A stretch of 64,000 nucleotides of DNA from Antitrichia curtipendula. Lineage: Eukaryota; Streptophyta; Bryopsida; Hypnales; Leucodontaceae. The notes beneath the pieces are model-generated. The model had not been told where the DNA came from. It worked only from the letters and a program-made list of their open reading frames with translations, and did not search any database. Positions within the stretch are counted from its first letter, which is position 1. Each line of letters opens with the position of its first letter. The position numbers were made by a program, and so were the translations under genes. The stretch spans positions 4,216,001 to 4,280,000 of the forward strand of contig OX579637.1 of the NCBI GenBank assembly GCA_951230915.1, read 5' to 3'. Of the stretch, positions 22,560 through 35,373 are shown piece after piece.

Positions 22560-25540
22560 TCACAATGAAGATGCAAGGTTGTTCAAAGGCATCTTCTAAG
22601 CTAAAGATTATGGAATGTTTTTTGGAAGATGAGCATATTTTTCCATTTCTTCTTAAATATAATCTTTGTAGACAACATGATAAGGTCTAGTTTGAATATT
22701 TCAAAAACTATTAGGTGTAGTTAAATGTTGTGAAAGGTGTTCAATTGGCAGATATGCTTGCTAGGAAGGTTGTTCTCATAGAAGTAGCTATATCTAGTAA
22801 TGTGACAAGTACCAAAGCTTTGTCATGGGTTTTGAAAGTTTACCCATCCAATTTCAAGTTGGCTATAATTTGCTGAAGTAGTGTGCAAATGCTTAGGAAA
22901 CCTTTTGTTCTTAAAATATATAGAAAGAGACCATGAATGCTTGAGGAGATGAAAGCCCTTGTTATGAAGTGGTGGGTAGAAGAGACTTGTGTAAGCTCCA
23001 ATAGGAAGGAAATTATACAGAGGTAGATGAGTACTAATACACATGACAAGTATTGCACTCACTATTTGCTTGAAAATTAGGTATAAATCAACTATAGTGT
23101 CGAAGCGCCTTGTATAACCATTGCATTGTCAAATATACAATCCCTTATCTATTTTCCGCCCGACATGTACACTACGCATGTCCGCACCTTGATGTATTTC
23201 CCTCAGTTCTTTGATGGGTCTAAATGTGTACTCTGCAATATATTAATTTTAACAATTAAGATAAATATTATATTAATTAGTGTATATTATATAGAATGAG
23301 TATAGTGGATCTCAAGGTCAAGTATTAAGAGGGTCTTTGTCGTCTGGTGCTTTTCTTTGTTGAAAATTTGTACATGAAATATACTGCTAGGTATTAAGAT
23401 TAAGGATATGCTTTGTATGATGTTTAGACTTTCAATTACCTCTTTGTCATAAATTTTTTGCACTTTTGTAGGTTGCATTCTACCATTGGTTTAAGAAGGT
23501 ACTCCAAGTGGGCCAATCAAACAAAATGTGTTTGAAAAACTGAAGCATTATTTTGTTAGAGCGTGTAATAAAAAAAATGTCTACTGCTATAGATACCACG
23601 TGGAGATTAGTATACTCAAAGAGGGGTTCAATCAAATTTTGGATGGCACAGGGAAAATCTACTTCTCAGAGAATTGCCATTGTCTGTGTATAAGGTGTGC
23701 CTCATTTGACAAGAATAATTAAAATGCAAGGCACATCTAAAATATATGCAAGTACAACAACTTTGTGACAAGATATCATTTGTCTTAAGCTTGAGAAAGA
23801 AGAGTGGCATGCTCTACAATGTCTCATGGATACGTGCACAGACTATGGTATTTTAAAGCTTTTGATTTGCCTTCTTAAGTTATCATCGTCTTTAAATATC
23901 ACATGGAAGTGTTTTAAAAATGAAATCATTGAATTTATTACAAATGGGAAGCCTCGGAAGAAGATCGTCAAGGTATACAAAGAGACCTCTCCACAATTGT
24001 TATTTGAATACTTCAAGTCTAAACTACCCCAATTGTGAAGCACAACTTCATTGCTCAATGGTAGGACAACAACTACAAGCGTTCTATATAGAGTTTGGGC
24101 AAAGGTTTGATTTTGTTACAAATTGATTTTGCTAAGAACTATACTTTTGAGATTCAAAACCATATCCAGAGCATGTACTGGTGCTCAATGCAAATCAATA
24201 TTGTTATGTACATCACATACCTATTTAAACTACATGAAATCATGGTGAAGGGATCTCATTTCAATATAATTAATGATGAAAATCACAATTTCCTTCTCGT
24301 ATGGCATTTCTTGATGCAACATTAGCGATGGTTAGAGTCTCAATGTGTGCATGACAATGCCCATAGTCTTATATTTTGCGTCTCACTTTCTCATTCAAAC
24401 TACATGCCTAGTTCTTTTAAGAGTTACTTGCGGCTGCCAAGGAAAACCTGCATTCTATGACTATGATCCTTGTGTACTACACTCGTACACAATGTATATT
24501 TTGTACTGATTGTTGTACATGTTGTAATGTAGGGATTCAACAGAAACATCATATAGTGTGGTCCAATGGATGTGCAGGCCAGTTCAAGGATACTCAACCA
24601 TTTTAATTTGTGGCTAGACATCTCAGCACCATAAATAGTTGCATGATAATTTAATATTTTTGGCATAGAACATGGAAAGGGAGAGTGGGATAGAGCTAGT
24701 CCTATTTTTAAGTGTACTTTGAAATAGTCCTAGTTACACAACATGTGGAAAAGGATGCAAAATGTCCACAACATAGTGCTTTTTATGAATAAAACCATGG
24801 TAGGAATGGTCGACTCTAACTTTAAGAAGATAAGCATTAAAGAAGTACGGAGATTCTTTTGGAAAGTATTAAAGGATATTATGAAGTAGCATAGTTATCA
24901 TTGTGAAATTGTGCAAGGATCCCAAGCCTTGCATTCCATCTACTCTTTTGTTGTTGCAAATCCAACCCAATTCTTTGTTTGCAAGCTCTCATGCTTTTGT
25001 ACATACTGTTGGAACTGGAATTTTGCATACTATATGCACAAGTCTCATGTTGAAAATTGGGATTAGGTGAAGTTGAAACCATACAGTCTACAAGAAGTTT
25101 TTGACCACATGGCAGGCCATAATGTTCAAGATGACAAAGATTAGGAGGAGGTTGTGGAAGGCAAGGGATTTGGCAATCTTGTTTGGCTTGGTGTCAGCTT
25201 TGTTGTTCTTACTGTAGAGGGCAATATAGAAGGGAGAGGAATTGTACATCTTACAATGCACGAGGTGGAAGTATGAGGTTGTTTGGAGGTTCAAATGTGC
25301 ATGGGCCCTTGAGTTTGAAGCTGACAACCTCATCATATGAGGCAATTACTATCAAAAGTGGAACAATGGCTACATATTTCTGAACATCTCCTAGCCATAT
25401 TGACACACATCTAGTGGTGCATGGTAAATTTGCAATGATCCCAAAGCCATGCATATGCAAAGGTGGTGAGGTTACCTACAAAATAAGCGATGAAAATCTT
25501 GCTACTATAAGAACCGGCTTACATGTGCAATTTAGCTGTT
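22560..25540 (+). pseudogene. Decayed DDE-type transposase-like gene
   Basis: Many short plus-strand pieces in shifting frames read in a consistent order. They include SSNRKEIIQR and HYLLEN near 23000, LLQIDFAKNYTFEIQNHIQS at about 24110-24170, VWSNGCAGQFKD at about 24560, a following GKGEWD near 24680, and a cysteine-containing tail to about 25060. The order of a Q/L-x-DFA-(K/E)NY motif, a (S/D)(N/D)GCAGQFK motif and a GKG motif resembles a widespread family of transposon-associated proteins with a DDE-type fold seen in plants and animals; this assignment is from memory of motif style. Stops and frameshifts throughout show it is dead. No termini were found. Confidence 0.5.
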
Positions 25541-25544
25541 ACGG

Positions 25545-26930
25545 ACTTGAACTGAAAACTTGAATAATATTTTTGGGTTTTCCATGCAATTCAACTCTTA
25601 TGAACTTGAATTGACAATTCAAAGAATATAAACTTTTGCCTTTTATGAGCTTTCACCAACTTGAATTGGCAATTTGAAGAATATATTTGGGCTTTTTGTG
25701 CAATTAAGCTCTTACGGACTTGAATTGGCAATTCAAAGAATATATTGGGCCCTTCATGCAATTTAGGTTTTCTTGCTTGAATTAACAATTCAAAAAATAT
25801 TATTTGGCCTTTTGTACAAATCATCTCTAATCAACTTGAATTGACACTTCAAAGAATATAAACTTTTGCCTTTCGTGCAATTCAACACTTATTTACTTGA
25901 ATTGACCATTAAAATAACACATTTGGGCCTCCCTCAGAATTCAATTGTAACCAACCTGAATTGATAATTTCAAAAATAAATTTTGCCTTTTTGTGCAATT
26001 TAAAGAATACATTTGGGCCTATTGCACAATTCTACGATTATTGACTTGAATTGACAATTTTAAGAATATATTTGGATCTTTAGTACAATTCAGGTCTTAA
26101 AGATTTGAATTTCCAATTCCAAAAATATTCTCGGGTGTTCCATGCAATTGAGCTCTTATTGACTTGAATTGGCAATTTAAAGAATACTTTAGAACCTTCC
26201 ATATAGTTTAGTTGTTGACAACTTGAAGTATCATTTTGAATTATACATTCGAACCTTCCGTGCATTTCAACTTTTACTCATTTGAATTAGCAATTTGAAG
26301 AATATATATAGGCCTTTTGTGCAATCTAGGTCTTATTAATTCAAATTGACAATTTGAAACATACATTTTGACCTTCTATGCAATTTAGCTATTATTGACT
26401 TGAATTGGCAATTCTAATAATACATTTTAGCCTTTTGTGCAATTGAGCTCTTAACAACTTTATTTGGCAATTTAAAAAATGAATTTGGATCTTCCATATA
26501 ATTTTGCTTTTATCCACTCAATTTGGCAATTTAAAAATACACTTGGGCCTCTTATACGATTGAGCACTAATTGACTTGAATTGGCAAATCAAATAATTAT
26601 TATATTATGGCCTTCCGTGAAATTTAACTATTAACAACTTGAATTATGAATTTGAAAAGTACATTTGGGTCTTTAATGCAATTGAGCTCTTATTGACTTG
26701 ATTGACAATTCTTACAGTACATTTTGGCCTTCTATGCAATTCAGCTCTTATCCACTTACTTTGGCAATTCCAAGAATATATATGGGTCTTCAATGCAATT
26801 GAACTCTGATTAACTTAAATAGGATATTCAAAGTACACATTTGAAGAATATATTTGGGCATTCTATGCAACTTAGGTCTAACCAACATAAATTGATTTTT
26901 TGAAGAATACATTTGGGCTTTCCAAGGCAA
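25545..26930 (+). repeat. Degenerate minisatellite of about 58 bp
   Basis: About two dozen diverged units with a common core GACTTGAATTGGCAATTCAA, then AGAATATATTTGGGCCTT and TGCAATTNAGCTCTTA. Spacing between successive CTTGAATTG words is 55, 59, 57 and 59 bases in the first units. Divergence increases to the right. No coding capacity. Confidence 0.85.
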
Positions 26931-27324
26931 ATGCATAGTACGCTAGATCAATATGGATTGCCACAATCCTTATTTTAGAGGGATTTTTTGAAAGTCTTGT
27001 AAATATAAAAATATAAAAATTGTAGAACATAAAAAAGACATATTTTAATGTTGAATTCTTGATGATCTATAAAATATAAACAAAATCTTTGTAAAATTGT
27101 TTATACACTATTTGTAAAAGATTTTGAAATGTAATCTTTACAGATTGTTATAGTCCATAGCATTGATGACAAAGATCATTGATTTATTAAAAAATCAAAC
27201 ATTTTGCAAAAAAAAGATTTATATTTAAATAGGTGTATATATAAAACTATATCTCTAACTTTGTAGATATGGACTACTTTATGTATCATTATCTTATCAT
27301 AATAGTATTGATTTTTGGGAATAC
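26931..27324. other. AT-rich interval before the LTR fragment
   Basis: Low-complexity AT-rich sequence without a supported feature. Confidence 0.5.
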
Positions 27325-27351
27325 TGATACGATGAATTTTGGCATCATCCT
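27325..27351 (+). mobile_element. First 27 bp of an LTR split by the giant hAT element
   Basis: Starts TGATACGATGAATTTTGGC and ends in ATCATCCT. It joins seamlessly to 42713-42966 when the giant element and one copy of its 8-bp target duplication are removed. The related LTR at 42967-43261, read on the minus strand, starts TGATACAATGAATTTTGGC and contains the same junction uninterrupted. Confidence 0.85.
27344..27351 (+). repeat. Left 8-bp target-site duplication of the giant hAT element
   Basis: ATCATCCT, identical to 42705-42712. Eight bases is the standard duplication length for hAT transposition. Confidence 0.92.
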
Positions 27352-27361
27352 CAGGGTTGAC
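27352..27361 (+). repeat. Left terminal inverted repeat of the giant hAT element
   Basis: CAGGGTTGAC. It matches the reverse complement of both right ends in the window (4438-4447 and 42695-42704). Confidence 0.9.
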
Positions 27362-27379
27362 GAATTGGAACGTCTAGGG

Positions 27380-27735
27380 GCAAATCACGTCCAAAATCCG
27401 AACATCCGGACGTAGCGTCCGCGGACTCTGTTGCGGACGTAGCAGACGTAGTGGCCACCGTCCGACGAATGCAGACCACCGGACGGGCGGACGGTGCGGA
27501 CAGGCGGACGGGCGGATGGTGGAAGGGGCGGACGGGGCGGACGGGTGGACGGGGGGCGGGGCGGTTGGACTCGGACGATCCGGCCGCCCGACCCAGCGGA
27601 CGGTTAGACCGTCCGTTCGATCGGACAGTAGGTTCGTCTGATCAATCGGACGACCGAGTCCGCTTCGGGAGGTTTGGGAGGGCGTCCGCCGCCGGACCTA
27701 CTTTAGGTTTGGTTGCGGACGGGTATAAAGGCGGA
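27380..27735. repeat. CpG-rich CGGACG array, left end
   Basis: Runs of GGCGGACGG, CGTCCGC and CCGTCCG words in both orientations between the left terminus and the first gene. The long open frames it contains are composition artefacts. Probably both a subterminal transposase-binding region and the promoter region of the first gene (inference). Confidence 0.8.
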
Positions 27736-27765
27736 CGGCCCTTCCATTCTTCCTCACTTCTTCTT
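27724..27765 (+). promoter_or_regulatory. Candidate core promoter of the CKKYV/coiled-coil gene
   Basis: TATAAAG at 27724-27730 sits at the inner edge of the array and is followed by GCGGACGGCCC and TTCCTCACTT. This is the best TATA match among the element genes; the same order of TATA-like box, CGGACGGCCC and TCCTCAC occurs at 300-345 and 37693-37740. Confidence 0.6.
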
Positions 27766-27879
27766 TCCATTTAGAGGTGGAACCCGTGTCGGAAGTTACA
27801 ACCGTTGCTTCATTGTGTTGGTTGCTCCTATACGGGTGGAGAGTGAGGTCAATTATTTTGATATCACTTGCCGTCAGTC

Positions 27880-30800
27880 ATGACAACGGAAGGTACGAGC
27901 AAGGGCACTGTAGCAATGACTTCAAGAGGTGGCAAGAGCGGGAAGACAAAATCAAAGGGGATTGCCCACGAGCTTCACTGGGACATTTTAGATGATCCAA
28001 ATATCAAAGCGGAGAGCGAATGGGAGAAGGAGGAAGAAACTTATTGGACCTCCAAAATCTGCAAAAAATATGTGAAAATGTATCACATCGACAAGTTGTG
28101 GCCTCGTGAGTTCCACATTATTCACACACAAGGTTTTTGTTGCAAGCCATCAAATTGCAAGGATGGACATTTTGTCCATCGATCACTTGAGGTTTGGCGG
28201 GCCCTCTTCGGGGACAAATCAATGAGTAAGGGTCATATAAACTACAGCATGGCCTCTATGGTGTATGCTAAGCTCATATTGGCTCGGAAGGTGGACTGGA
28301 GCACATATCCAACAACAACTGGGGCTCCGCTTTTGCTTACAGTAGGGCAAAAAGATATTCCGGATTTGTATGATCCAAAGGCAAGTCCAAGTGAGGCACC
28401 AAAATCACAGAAGCGACAAAAACATGCTTTAATGCAGATTAAAAAAGAGATCATGGAGGGGGGAAATATTGGAGTACACTTGGATTCTACGAAGATTCCA
28501 AGTTTCCAACTACAATGTCAAATGCCACGGTGGAAGGTGTTGACGGAGAGGTGTTTTTAACTCCTCGGGCGGATTGGATATGCACACGCAATTTTACATC
28601 CGTGGGTGAACAAAGTGATGCTTCAAGCATGCGGCCCATGAAAGAGGAACCGGTGGCCCCGTCTGCACCACAAATACGTCGGGAAGAGGTTCGTCCCGAA
28701 CAAATGGCAAGGGCCATTGCATCAATTGATAATATCATAGCGAGCGATGCTACAAATTTTATGACACAAGTACCTTGCAATCAAGACTTACCAACCACAC
28801 CGAGCCCCGTATTGAGTCCCGTATTGGGCACCGTATCAAGCCCCGTATTGGGCACCATATTGGGCCCCGTATCAAGCTCCATGTTGGGTCCCGTGTCGAG
28901 CCCAAGAGTTGAAGGGCAGATGTTGCCAAAAAATGGAAAGCAACTCGATGGCATGGCACAAAATGTGTCAATTGATGACAACCCATTGGATAAAAGTTAT
29001 CCGCATTTGTCAACTCAAAATTCGGCACAATTGGAGGATCATTGTCATTTGCCAATGGTGAGTGAATTGAAAAGCTTGTTGGAAGCTTCTTATTTGTTTA
29101 GGGCACATCAACAAGACATCTCTCTTCAACCAAAGCAAGTAATTGAGACAAATGAGGCCGGTCCTAGTAACCCCGCAAACAAGGCGGGCTTGACTGAAAC
29201 CGCAAACGAGGCCGGACCGAGTAGTCCCTTTGCCGAATACAGTGATCAATGGCCCAATTTTGTGATCACCTCAAAAAGATTGTCGGTTACAACTAAATTT
29301 GTAGCTAGCATTGCCCCCAAACTTATGGAAGTTGCTCAGGAATTCACCAAATCCGGGCCCGAGTTGGTGGAAGGTGCCTTGTCGTTTTGGGATTTCGTCA
29401 CGTCTATGAAACCATTATTGGGGGAGCGGGTCGAAAATAATCGCAAGCTGCTCATCTTGGCTGAAGAGAATGAAAAATACAAGGCCTTGAAGGTAGAGCA
29501 CGAGAAATTGAAAGAAGAGAACAAGCAATTGCTTGCTTCAATCAAAGGAGTGTGCGCTAATTATGAAAGATTTGCAAACGCACAGGATTGCCGATATGAT
29601 GCTCTAGTTTCTCAGAGGGAATTTATCGAGAAATTGGAATACGAAATTGTACAACTCAAGGAAAAGAATTTCAAGGATGGGGGATGGGTTCTTCCAAAGA
29701 CCGGCGGAGCCGTGCGTATAGAAGCGGTTGAGGAAAACAACCAAAAGGAAGTAATATCCGAAACCGCCATGGATAATTCCCCTCCCACATTTCGAGACGC
29801 GTCCATGCAAACGGAAGGCCACGAGTTTGAAGAGGTGAAGCATGAACTAGAGTCGGTAACTCAACAAAACGTCTATTTGGAGGCAGAGTATCAGAAAATG
29901 ATGCAAGTAGTGGAGCTAAATAAATGCTTGCCAAAGAGTAGTTCCGACACTCGTTGGTTGACGTGGGTTCAAAAACTACAAGACAAACCGTCTGTAGTAA
30001 CCCGAGCAATGAAGGGGCTTATCAAATTAGCCATGAAGTCAAAGGAGCAATGCGATGCCATTTCCTCTGACCTCCTATCTATTAGAAGGATGTTTGAGGT
30101 ACATCATAGGGGTTCAATTGACGTCACATATTGGAGGGACATGTCGGCAATGTTTGAGCAATTGGATGACGCGCAATAGAGAGGTGGACTTGCGGGCCAG
30201 GGGTATTGAAGACTTGGAGGCTCAAGAATTGTTTTGTCGTAGCATGGGGGGGCACTAGAGCATCTCACATCAAAAGTTCTTCTGATTTCGTGAAAAAGAA
30301 GTGCGGAAAGGAGAAGATGGCGTCTGGATAGAAGTGCAACCATCCCAAGAGTTCAACGAGCAGTACGGAGCATACAATCACAGCATAATAGGGAGGGCCC
30401 TATTCTTATCAAAATTGGAAGAAGCTGCGCAAGTTCGTGCTGCTTTTAATGTAGATGGGCTATCAAGTACAGAACATGCACTCGTGGAGGTGGCAAGTGC
30501 ATTTGATAAGAAGATCACTGACATTATAACGACGTGGAGGACTTTTCTACATGGCACAGGGCAAGCGATCTCGTTGGCTCCTCGAGATGATGACAAAGCG
30601 ATAAATGTTATGATAGACAAGATTTATTCGGCTTTGAGAGCGTTAAAGGCACATGAAGTAGATTTGTCTCCCACAAGGAAAAATAAACGAAAGATGGAAG
30701 ACCAAGATGACTACTCTCCAGAAACCAAACGACAATTCATCGCCGTGGACATGGAAGTCCAATCAAGAGGGGGCACAGCCTCCGGGTCGGATGGTCCTCA

Positions 30801-30882
30801 AACTCGTAGAGCAAGTCGAAGACTTAAGGAACAAGAAGGTGCCTTTCATATTTCCGCAAACGATAGCGATGATGCAAAATAG
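27880..30882 (+). pseudogene. CKKYV/HFVHR plus coiled-coil protein gene, frameshifted
   Basis: Three overlapping open pieces read as one product: 27880-28560, about 28500-30179 in another frame, and about 30165-30882 in a third. The start is ATG 27880. The N-terminus carries ICKKYVKM, then DGHFVHRSLEVW and INYSMASMVYAKLI, the same order as in the minus-strand gene at 40979-42076, so the two are paralogous. The middle has a short repeat of VLG/PVSSP type and a Pro/Glu/Asn-rich linker, then a coiled coil rich in Glu, Lys and Leu (about 29430-29660). The C-terminus contains KNKRKMED and RRASRRLKEQ basic clusters. One frame change lies near a run of G at about 30245. The total would be about 1000 residues. 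Function is unknown; the basic clusters suggest a nuclear protein, perhaps an accessory factor (inference). Introns instead of frameshifts are possible but no good splice sites were seen. Confidence 0.65.
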
Positions 30883-31219
30883 TGTTTGTATTAGGGGGTT
30901 AACCAATGAAATTTGTTTTGTACTTATTTGAATCTCATGAGGATTCAATATTAGTAATGCACAACACTCATGGTATATCATGAGTTGCTTTTAATTAATG
31001 TATAAATATTTATGCAATACAAATATGTTTGGATTTGTTTTTCCATAATGGTAAATTTTGTCTTATTTATTTGTCAAATATGTTTATTTTGTGTACCTAT
31101 TGCAGAAGATCATACCTATTGTACATTTGTACAAGATAATTTGATGTTATTGTTATGTTATCTTCTATAACCACGTGCCTACAAATCATCCATTTTCATT
31201 TGTACATACATTTCTATTC
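30883..31219. other. AT-rich spacer after the coiled-coil gene
   Basis: AT-rich, no supported gene. It is likely the 3' region of the preceding gene. Confidence 0.5.
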
Positions 31220-31605
31220 GCCTAATCCACTTGTCCGCCTGTGTGCACAATTCAAACATCTTGCCGAAATTGTAAAAAACGACTGTCCGCCTGACAGGTT
31301 TTAGGTCGGCCTATCGGCCCGTCCGCTGAACCGACGGCCCAGATTCCCGTCCGCAGACAGCCCATCCGGTGATCCAATGGCCCAGATTCCCGTCCGCCCG
31401 TCCGTTGAACCGACGGCCCAGATTCCCGTTCGCCAACCGCCCGTCCGCCCATCCGTTGATCCGACGGCTTAGATTCTCGTTCGTTGTTCGAACGGCCCAA
31501 ATTCCCGTCCGCCCGTTCGCCCGTCCGCTGATCCAATGGCTTAGATTTCCGTCCGCTGTTCGGACGGACCAGATTCCCGTCCGCCGTCCGCCTGACCGTT
31601 GTGGG
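31220..31605. repeat. CpG-rich CGGACG array upstream of the transposase
   Basis: Repeated blocks of the type CCGACGGCCCAGATTCCCGT alternate with GTCCGCCCGTCCG. The array ends 280 bases before the transposase start. No TATA-like box as clear as those of the other element genes is seen. Confidence 0.8.
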
Positions 31606-31886
31606 AGGATTTTTTTTTTTCCCATATTGAACAGTCACAAACAGATGAAGGCTATAAGAGTCCTGAAATTGACATTTGCAAACACTCCTAAAAAACTGAA
31701 CGTTAAGATTTCCAAGGGCTAGGAGCTGCAATTTTTTGTGTCCCTTGCTTGGTAATGCATAGTTCAGTGGAAAGGGGGGCCTTGTTTTTCAAGGCTTTGT
31801 GCATAAACATTTGAACGATTTAACCCAATTGTTATCATTACGTTTTGAATTTCTGATTCCAATATAGAGAGCCTAAAACAGCCACC

Positions 31887-34800
31887 ATGACCAAGGGTTG
31901 GCCTTCTTGGTACGAAACCCTATCAAATGGAAAAGTACAATGCAAGGCTTGCAAATTAGTATTTGCCAAGAAGCCGGTCCGTATATTTAGTCATTTGGGA
32001 TATGCAGGCACATCGGGGAGTCGTGACAAAGGAATTAGCCTTTGTACCCAAATGACATCTGAAGTTCGAGGTCTATTTGTTCGTTGCAATGGAGTGATTC
32101 CACAAAGAAATACTCCACACAATGTGGATGGCAACGACACACCTATGCCTATGGTTGTTCGTGCTATGTCAAATGCCAGAGACACTGTGAGCTCTACCGA
32201 AGAAGACTCATGCACGGCACCAGAGGAATATGTTGGTGGTTCTTCCCAAGGAAATCCAAGTACACAAGCATCAGGTGGACGTGGAACTCACTGGACATCA
32301 AGCAGTAGGCCTCAAAGACAAAGTAGGCTAGTAGAGGGATTCGACGAAGCAAATAAACGCATTTTGAATGCAATGTGGGCCAATTTCTTTTATGCGGCAA
32401 ACATACCATTTGCTGTAGCCCGAAATCCAGCCTTCAAAGAAGCAGTGAAGAAAACGGCGGAGTTTCACCAACCTTATAGCCCACCATCATACCATGATCT
32501 ACGTCATAAATTGCTTGACCAAGCAAACGTAGACTTAGAGGTTAATCTCCGTAAGCGGACAGAAACCAGTATTAGGAAGTTTGGAGCCACATTGTCTATT
32601 GATGGGTGGACATCGGTTTTGAATCGGCCATTGATAAATGCCATGCTTGTGTCATCCGCGGGTGAGCAATTCCTAGGATCGGTGGATACAACTGGGAAAA
32701 CTAAAGACGCTCCATATTTGGCCTCTATATTAGAGAGTTTTATAGAACAAGTGGGCCCTGCAAACGTAGTGCAAGTGAGTACAGATAATGCGGCTGTAAA
32801 TCCAGCAGCATGGAGTTTGGTATCTACTACCTATCTCCACATTTTTTTCCAAAGTTGGGTGGTGCATGCCTTGAATTTGTTGCTAAAAGATTGGGCAAAC
32901 GAATAATGGATTGATGACGTCGTGAAAGATTCCCGAAAGACGGTCAAATTCTTCAAGAAGAGGCACATGCCGCTTGCGATACTTCGGAAATATTCGACAC
33001 AGTACAACTTGTTGTTGGTGGTGGAAACAAGATTTGCCTTGAATTACAACATGGTTGCACGTATGCTCAAGGTGAAAGCACAATTGCAACAAACTGTGAC
33101 GGACCCGCAATGGGAGGAATATGCTAGAAAGCACTTGCGAAAATCCAAAACTCGTTTAGAATCCGAACGGGTGAAGAAGACCATTCTAAGTGGGCATTTT
33201 TGGCATCGTTGTCAAAATTTTGAAGATGTGACAGCTCCAATTGTCAATGCTCTTCGTGATTTGGATGCGAAGACACCATGCGTGGGCAAGGTGTTACATA
33301 TTATGAGGAAACTAGAGAAGCATGTCCTCGCTTTAGACAAAGAGCCTTTTTGTTTGGCTTTGGACAAAGCCATCCCGTTGGTGAAGGCGTTCTACGAACG
33401 ACGTGACATGGTGAAGACCGATTTACATTATGCAAGAGCACTTTTGAATCCCTACCTTCTTGATGACAAAGAACTAGCCGACAACACCGATGCCATGGCT
33501 GCATGCAAGCGCGTTTTGATGCAAATATGTACACCTTTAGAGTACGCGAAGGTGGTGAAGGAATTTGTAGCCTTTTGCCATAGGGAACCTCCGTTTCACA
33601 ACATGTTGGATCCGGGTGAACAACAATTGTCGACGCATGCTTGGTGGGATTTTGAGAGCACGTGCGGAAAGTTCATTGCTCCAATTGCCAAAAGGATTTT
33701 GGCCCAACTGGTATCATTGTCTTCATGTGAACGAAATTGGAGTAGCTATTCTTTTGTTCACAACAAATATCAAAACAAGTTGAAGCCACAAAGAGCACAT
33801 GATTTGGTATATGTGTATACCAATTCCAAAGTCCTCGATGCATCAAAGCAAAATGACGAGAAGAAGTGGTACGATGAGAACCTCGAGTCGAAGGATTCGG
33901 CTTTTTCTTCATCGAAAGACGAGGGTGGTGAATCCGGTGAAGAAGTTGATCCTCTCATGGACGATGAAGATGACCACGGCATCCGCAATTTTGATGATGA
34001 ACCGCTTTGAAGCCCACCTCATTATGATGCAGACATCGGATATGATTGTGAAGACCCTTACAAGTTTCCGTTGGATGAGGACGACTGTGAATATGACGAA
34101 GGTGGACCTTCCATAGCTAAATACTTAGATAGAACCGGGTTGTTGCATAGTGAAAACATTCTAGCAAATAGGGAAAATACTCATGCGAAGGTAGCGGAGG
34201 AAGATGAGGAAATAGTTATAGGTGATGACACTTCCCAAATGGATGAAGTGATTCGAATTCCCAAGTGTCCATCCATGACAACAGTAGGAGCGGAAGAAAA
34301 TGATCAACACGAAGACATGAGAGAGTGTGGGGTGAAGTCCCACACAAATGTGGTCAACCAAAGTATTGAATTACCTGGGGCATTGACAAGTGAAACTATT
34401 GGACTTTTTGGCATTCAAAATGCCCAAGCACCTCAAATAGAGGGAAGTCAAGATCCATGTGTATTGGAGTCCGTGTGCCCAATGCCACACCACAATGCCA
34501 AAGACATGAAGCACCTCGTGCGAGATCCTCAATTACCATGACGTAGCAATCCTCGACATGCACTATATACAAGCGGTAGCACAACTTTGAATGGTCCTGG
34601 AGACTCACGGTTTAAAGAACAACATTTGAGCAATTTGAAAGAATTGCACATTGGAGCCAATCCCAATCCATCCGTTTCATCAGACAACGATGATGTGCAA
34701 ACATTGGAGTCTATGTTGCGTCGATTTTCTGGCCATGCAAAGCATTCTCCGGTCAAATTTTCAAACCCTACAGTGAAAGCTTTGTCCATAGAGAAGACAA

Positions 34801-35204
34801 ACATTCCAGGAGGTTCGGAAGCACGTCCACCCACGGTGAAGGAGTCCAAAAAAGCTAAGAGGAAAAGAATAATGGAGCCTTTTGCAATCTCTACATTGAA
34901 AAAACAAAATGTAGGTAGAACCCCCCTTGATGCAAGTCTGCCTCTAACCAAGCGAAAGGTGAAACCAATCCACGATTTTAAGGGAGGTATTGGAAAGTCT
35001 CTACTAAAAGTCAAAAGGGATCATAAGTTAGGTAGACCAGTGAGATCAAGCGCATCGAAACAAGTACAAGAAGAAGGAGGGAAGATTGTACAATCTTCAT
35101 CAGATAGTATGCAAAATTCATCCAGTGACGATGATTCCGGATGGGATACAACAGGTCATAGTAGCGGGGCTGAAGTTAAAGGAGATAGTGACTACCAGCC
35201 ATAG
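31887..35204 (+). pseudogene. hAT-family transposase gene of the giant element, three in-frame stops
   Basis: One continuous frame of about 1105 codons is interrupted by TAA 32904, TGA 34008 and TGA 34539. The start ATG 31887 lies in a GCCACCATG context. Domains: an N-terminal BED-like zinc finger (VQCKACKLVF, residues about 15-65); DUF659 (about 160-335) with LSIDGWTS holding the first catalytic Asp, about 239, and STDNAA holding the second, about 300; then the hAT C-terminal dimerisation domain with SSCERNWSSYSFVHNKYQ (catalytic Glu about 615). After about residue 690 an unusual tail of some 400 residues follows, acidic first (DDEDDH, DEDDCEYDEGG), then basic (KKAKRKRIMEP), ending in a Ser/Asp cluster. 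All three stops are consistent with CAA or CGA changed by C-to-T. The enzyme would cut and join the CAGGG termini (family knowledge); this copy cannot make it. Confidence 0.85.
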
Positions 35205-35373
35205 TCCATAAAGATTGAGAAGATGTAAACTTGGGTGTTTAGTTTTTTACCCTAAACACATTATTTTATGACAATTCATTGTTCGAACTTTAAGTTTGTA
35301 ATACAAATTTGCTCATTCATGTTGTGCACACCATCAAAATTTTGTTTTTTCAAATACCTTAAAACTAGCGAAG

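Noticed and set aside
25545..26930. CRISPR-like appearance of regularly spaced repeats
   Set aside because: Units are diverged tandem repeats without constant direct repeats and unique spacers, and the genome is eukaryotic.
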